DNA from: Acidobacteriota bacterium
GTDB taxonomy: Bacteria > Acidobacteriota > Terriglobia > Terriglobales > Acidobacteriaceae
NCBI GenBank assembly: GCA_021792795.1
Contig: JAJYUB010000010.1
Location: forward strand, 24,911 to 88,910
Length of the DNA: 64,000 bases
Direction of reading: 5' to 3'
Both the position numbers and the translations under genes were made by a program. Below the pieces are notes generated by a model. It had not been told where the DNA came from. It was given only the letters and a program-made list of their open reading frames with translations, and did no database searches. This document shows positions 61,039 to 64,000 of this stretch, piece after piece. Positions within the stretch are counted from its first letter, which is position 1; every line of letters begins with the position of its first letter.

Positions 61039-61155
61039 GCAGACGACAACCTGAATGGGGTTGTAAGAGGCCAGGCGCCCCTCGATAAGGACGAAGGTTT
61101 TGTCAAGGCGCAAATTTTGCCAACGGGGATGAAAATCGCAACCGGGTAGAATCAT
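61024..61155 (-). mobile_element. possible IS110-family transposase remnant (N-terminal scrap)
   Basis: The minus-strand frame begins MILPGCDFHPRWQNLR, which resembles the N-terminus of IS110-like transposases (the first RNase H-like Asp in GCDFHP). After about 16 residues the similarity is lost and the frame runs to a stop at 61024, overlapping the end of fcl. No inverted repeats or second domain are seen. This is recall-based and weak. Confidence 0.3.
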
Positions 61156-61404
61156 CCTGGGGAGCCTTCCTCGCGCTCGGCGTCGGTCTCCAAACAAAAG
61201 CGTAACCCCGGAACCCATCGGAGCCTTCCCATTTATTCAATCAACCGAAGCGCGCCCGCTGTGACGCAAGCAGTGGAGGGACCTGCTGTTGTGTTTCCAC
61301 GCATTTCAATCGCGCCGCGCGAGCGTTGGTCTCCACCAACCCTATTTCGGCCAAGCGCGGGCAAAAGGCCAGCCACCTCGCCTCCGGCAAGCGCGCGGAT
61401 CGCC

Positions 61405-61536
61405 TTAGATAGCAAGCGTGCGTTTCCATGCGCATTCCAAGCGTTTCATCTGGCCAGGCCCGCCGAAGTATCCACCGGCTACGCAAATCCTCGCCCTATC
61501 GTGAATGCCGCTTTCGTCAAAATACGCTTCGATCAT
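61405..61536 (-). pseudogene. DUF3800 gene fragment
   Basis: The frame encodes MIEAYFDESGIHDRARICVA, then GGYFGGPGQMKRLECAWKR, which is the start of DUF3800-domain proteins (first Asp-Glu-Ser-Gly). It stops after 43 residues, where the family would go on for about 200 more. Downstream frames do not clearly resume the domain. It is best read as a truncated remnant, not a small gene. Confidence 0.6.
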
Positions 61537-61732
61537 CGCCAGAATCTTTCTGTGACCATCTCGCGGCCACGAGGGAGCGACTATCTCATCGGCCAGAGAC
61601 AACATCATCCCATGGGAAGCAAAGGCCCAGCGCGCGACCATGAGTGCCAGCCCAATGCAATCGCCATAAATAACGGGGTCGTGGTGGCGCTCACGCGCCC
61701 GTGGAAGGACGCGGTGGGACAAGAAAGACGCC

Positions 61733-61867
61733 CCCAGGTATCAGGCAACGTCTCTTTTTGAACGCCTGCCTCTAAACAGGCATCTCCAGCAGCGTCTCGG
61801 CTTTAGCGTTGATGGTGGACAGCCCCAGATGCTTCGGGTCTTTGTTACAGGTCGGATACTTTTGGCG
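61733..61867 (-). pseudogene. SRAP (YedK/HMCES-like) gene fragment with in-frame stop
   Basis: The minus-strand frame reads KDPKHLGLSTINAKAETLLE, then MPV, a TAG stop at 61774-61772, then RQAFKKRRCLIP. The order NAKAET ... F(K/R)KRRCLIP is the core of SOS-response-associated peptidases, which crosslink to abasic sites. Both flanks have lost the pattern, including the N-terminal catalytic Cys, which would lie upstream. It is a clear relic of a gene that is no longer intact. Confidence 0.65.
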
Positions 61868-62166
61868 AATTATAAGTCGTTCTGAATTACAGATGTAGAA
61901 GGTAGGCTGCGCTGATTTCCGACCTCACCCTTCCCGGAGTTAGCCCTAATCCAAAGGGGAGTTCCGCCGACTGTGGAGTTCGTCTCTACCATAATGCGAT
62001 AGGAATAATGCCGGACATCCGGAGTGCATGAGTACCTGATCGCCTGACCGCTTTGCACACCTGGCCCCCATGGGGCCAAGTGTGCAAACAATCTCAACCC
62101 AGTAACCTTCCTAAGTTCCACGGAAGATCGAAAGTGCGAAAAACACTGGACCGAACCGCGCTGGCG

Positions 62167-63564
62167 CTACGGCCCGAACTTTGCGAGGAACATCTCCGTC
62201 GCATTGTTGGGATTGCTGAAACCTGAGAATGCACCCTGCGTCAGACCGCCCATAAGGGCGTTGCCTTGACTATCCACGGCCACTTGTGGGCCGACACCTG
62301 TCTGTGAATTTACGATCAGGCCATTACCGAATTGCTGCACCCAGGTGTCCTGGCCGTCGGGGGTAAATTTCATCACGAAATTCAAATCCTGTGGCTGCAC
62401 AAAGGGAGATGAGAATATTCCATAGGTTGTTCCCGCTGCCAAAACATTGTCGCTTGTATCCACGGCAACGCTGTAGATTTCATCCCCCGCTCCCGTGCCA
62501 AATTGTTTTACCCAAACCGTGTTCCCAGTCGCACCATCCAATTTGGCTAGAATGCATGTCGCTTCAGGAGCGGGAATATAGCCGACCGAGATGCCGTATT
62601 GAGCTGAACCAACAACTGCCCCACCGACCAAGACATCGTTTTGAGAATCTGTAGCAACACCGTACAAGGCCATTGGCGCCGCCGCTTCATAACTTGCAAG
62701 AGCTTGACCCCAGAGAATGTTTCCCGTCGCTCCATCGATTTTCACCACCAAAGGAGCACCCGGGTTGGTTGTTGTATATCCGGGAAGGCCGCCGTCGCCA
62801 ATCACCAAGACATCTCCTGCGCTATCGACAGTCAGCCTTAGCAACGTGTAATTGCTGCTTGCATACGATTGCTGCATCAACGTTTGTCCGGTCGCTCCAT
62901 CCAGATGGACCAGAAGAAATCCGTCAGGAGAAGATCCGGATAAAGACAACGATTGAAATCCTACGATCACATCGCCGCTGGAAGTGACAGCGATGCTTTG
63001 TGGGTTTGCCTGACTCAGAGCAGAAAGCTGCTGTAACCAAAGCATGTTTCCATCGGGGCCAAGTTTGAAAATGACCCCCTGCCGCGTATTCGACGGGTTG
63101 CTGTAGCCGGGAAACGCGCCTGCTGTGTTGGCGGTGGCAAAAATGTCGCCTTGCGCATCCCCAGCAATCCCTGCCAGGAAGTCGCCTTGCCCAGTGCCAA
63201 TCTCCTGGAGCCAAAGTTGCTTTCCAGTTGGATCGAACTTAGCGATTACATCTTCTGCACTATATTGCGGATCGGAGAAGCCGGGGTAGGCCCCATCCGT
63301 ATAGGCCCCGACGATTGCGTTTCCCTGCCCATCGACCGCAACACCAATCAAAATATTCTGTGCAGGCAACGCCGTGTTCGCTGGTGGGACGATGGTGCCT
63401 AATCCAAACTGCTGCACCCATTGCTGGGTGCTCTCTGCGTGAAAACCAGCCACGCCACCGCCGCCTCCGGGTTTTCTGGATACACTACCCCCACCGCATC
63501 CGAATATGCTAATAACGGCTACGCCGAGTGCAAGCTTGGGTGCGGCCCTGTCAACAAACAACAT
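62167..63564 (-). CDS. SBBP-repeat beta-propeller lipoprotein
   Basis: The 465-residue protein has a lipoprotein signal (LALGVAVISIFGCGGG, lipid-modified Cys), a Gly-rich linker, and repeated units of the SBBP (beta-propeller) kind: VAVDGQGNAIVGAYTDGAYP, GDAQGDIFATANTAGAFPG, DSAGDVLVIGDGGLPGYTT and VDSQGNALMGGLTQGAFSG. The units recur about every 55-60 residues and probably fold as blades. The frame is open to 63654, but the ATG at 63564 best places the signal. Such proteins face the periplasm or surface and have no known enzyme activity. Confidence 0.82.
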   Translation of the reverse strand: MLFVDRAAPKLALGVAVISIFGCGGGSVSRKPGGGGGVAGFHAESTQQWVQQFGLGTIVPPANTALPAQNILIGVAVDGQGNAIVGAYTDGAYPGFSDPQYSAEDVIAKFDPTGKQLWLQEIGTGQGDFLAGIAGDAQGDIFATANTAGAFPGYSNPSNTRQGVIFKLGPDGNMLWLQQLSALSQANPQSIAVTSSGDVIVGFQSLSLSGSSPDGFLLVHLDGATGQTLMQQSYASSNYTLLRLTVDSAGDVLVIGDGGLPGYTTTNPGAPLVVKIDGATGNILWGQALASYEAAAPMALYGVATDSQNDVLVGGAVVGSAQYGISVGYIPAPEATCILAKLDGATGNTVWVKQFGTGAGDEIYSVAVDTSDNVLAAGTTYGIFSSPFVQPQDLNFVMKFTPDGQDTWVQQFGNGLIVNSQTGVGPQVAVDSQGNALMGGLTQGAFSGFSNPNNATEMFLAKFGP

Positions 63565-63598
63565 CTCGCGTCGAGTGTATCTCGTGCCCAATGCACAT

Positions 63599-64000
63599 TT
63601 AAGCAGGCGGCACATTGGGCGGAATCGGCGGTAAAGGCACTGTAATAACTGCATTGTGGTCTGGCACCGTTAAGTAAACAAAACCGTAATCTGGGTCGAC
63701 AGCGATCGATCTCACTGGGCCCGGAGTTGTACCGCTGATGAAGGGTTGACCGGTTGTCAACTCCGTGACAATAAATCCAGTCGGCGTTGCCGATATAGAA
63801 AGTGTATTCCCATAATTGGCGCTGACCAAGGTACCATTTCCAAGCTGACCAGGGGAAGGCAATTGAGGGGACACATTATTGACTTCTGCATAAATAATGC
63901 AATGGCCTAGCGCAAAGAAAAGCTCAGTTCGGATTGTGCGATGCAGCCACGCAGTTTTTGCTGTGAGTTGCGAATGCCGTCGATGGAACCGAGAATGTCT
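63599..64000 (-). CDS. possible C-terminal part of a secreted beta-propeller-like protein (runs off window)
   Basis: The frame is open from the window end to a stop at 63599. The last 90 residues (SPQLPSPGQLGNGTLVSANY ... GPVRSIAVDPDYGFVYLTVP) look like a beta-propeller end of the YVTN/NHL kind, with a Pro-rich tail. The region nearer base 64000 is less protein-like, so the true start, possibly a GTG at 63874, cannot be fixed. It lies 35 bases upstream of the SBBP lipoprotein start and probably belongs to the same unit. Confidence 0.45.
   Translation of the reverse strand, partial: RHSRFHRRHSQLTAKTAWLHRTIRTELFFALGHCIIYAEVNNVSPQLPSPGQLGNGTLVSANYGNTLSISATPTGFIVTELTTGQPFISGTTPGPVRSIAVDPDYGFVYLTVPDHNAVITVPLPPIPPNVPPA

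Larger units (their letters stand above)
61039..62166. other. 1.1-kb degraded region with broken gene fragments
   Basis: No intact gene is seen here. On the minus strand three fragments can be recognised: SRAP (61733-61867), DUF3800 (61405-61536) and a possible IS110 transposase N-terminus (around 61108-61155). Between and beyond them I see nothing I can name. The region lies at the end of the polysaccharide operon and before the SBBP lipoprotein, so it is a likely insertion and deletion hot spot. Confidence 0.6.

Noticed and set aside
61233..61415. Short minus-strand frames next to the DUF3800 fragment as a continuation by frameshift
   Set aside because: I could not align them to the rest of the DUF3800 domain, so I left only the 43-residue fragment.
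61870..62121. 83-codon minus-strand frame with a Ser/Thr-rich product
   Set aside because: No ribosome site, no recognisable fold, inside a decayed region; probably noise.

Overview
The window looks like a chromosomal segment of an Acidobacteriota bacterium, most likely class Terriglobia (subdivision 1). The base composition is GC-rich. It carries an Oar-type TonB-dependent receptor with an N-terminal Cna-B/carboxypeptidase-like domain, DUF4097 and DUF4142 secreted proteins, an SBBP-repeat lipoprotein, and strings of short secreted proteins typical of that phylum. This assignment rests on gene content, not on a marker gene. I see no tRNA, rRNA, CRISPR array, prophage or intact insertion sequence.

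Layout. 1-3.0 kb (minus strand): the end of a caa3-type cytochrome oxidase operon (coxB, coxA, start of coxC). 3.2-10.0 kb: an orphan peptide-ABC permease coupled to a CorC/HlyC protein, a DUF4097 protein, a HAD phosphatase and a large Tat-exported glycosidase-like protein. 10.3-18 kb: an electron-transfer and stress block. It holds a small cytochrome c, an 11-heme membrane cytochrome, a cytochrome b, a NapC/NirT-like cytochrome, two divergent-facing universal stress proteins and a phosphotransacetylase. CRP/FNR-like palindromes lie before several of these genes, which suggests one low-oxygen or starvation regulon. 18-27 kb: hisS, aspS, a glutaryl-CoA-dehydrogenase-like gene, a lipid kinase, the TonB receptor. 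27.4-30.3 kb: an AT-richer single-chain nuclease-methyltransferase, probably a defence gene. 30.4-41 kb: MlaF/MlaE, an M28 peptidase, a CPBP protease, uvrA, a stand-alone STN-domain protein, a nitroreductase and a Nudix hydrolase.

41-44.4 kb (minus) is a full arginine-to-putrescine route: pyruvoyl-dependent arginine decarboxylase, N-carbamoylputrescine amidase and agmatine deiminase. A VapBC-type toxin-antitoxin pair sits inside it, and vapC overlaps the amidase gene by 4 bases. 44.6-47.4 kb holds an orphan peptide-ABC ATPase, an outer-membrane protein and a YfdX-like protein.

47.5-50.2 kb is a compact restriction-modification island: TdeIII-type endonuclease, Vsr repair nuclease and C5-cytosine methyltransferase. 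It is bracketed by two identical 38-base direct repeats. Each repeat contains the same hairpin, and the right-hand copy is the groEL terminator. This looks like an island inserted at the groEL terminator. It is followed by groEL/groES with a CIRCE operator and a matching promoter, then a second toxin-antitoxin pair (Phd-YoeB) with a perfect palindromic operator.

53-64 kb: small secreted proteins, an SDR oxidoreductase, purU, a YfcE-like phosphodiesterase, an orphan DppC-like permease, a glycosyltransferase/epimerase/GDP-fucose-synthase group for surface polysaccharide, a 1.1-kb graveyard of broken genes (SRAP, DUF3800, IS110-like), and two beta-propeller-type secreted proteins, the last running off the window.
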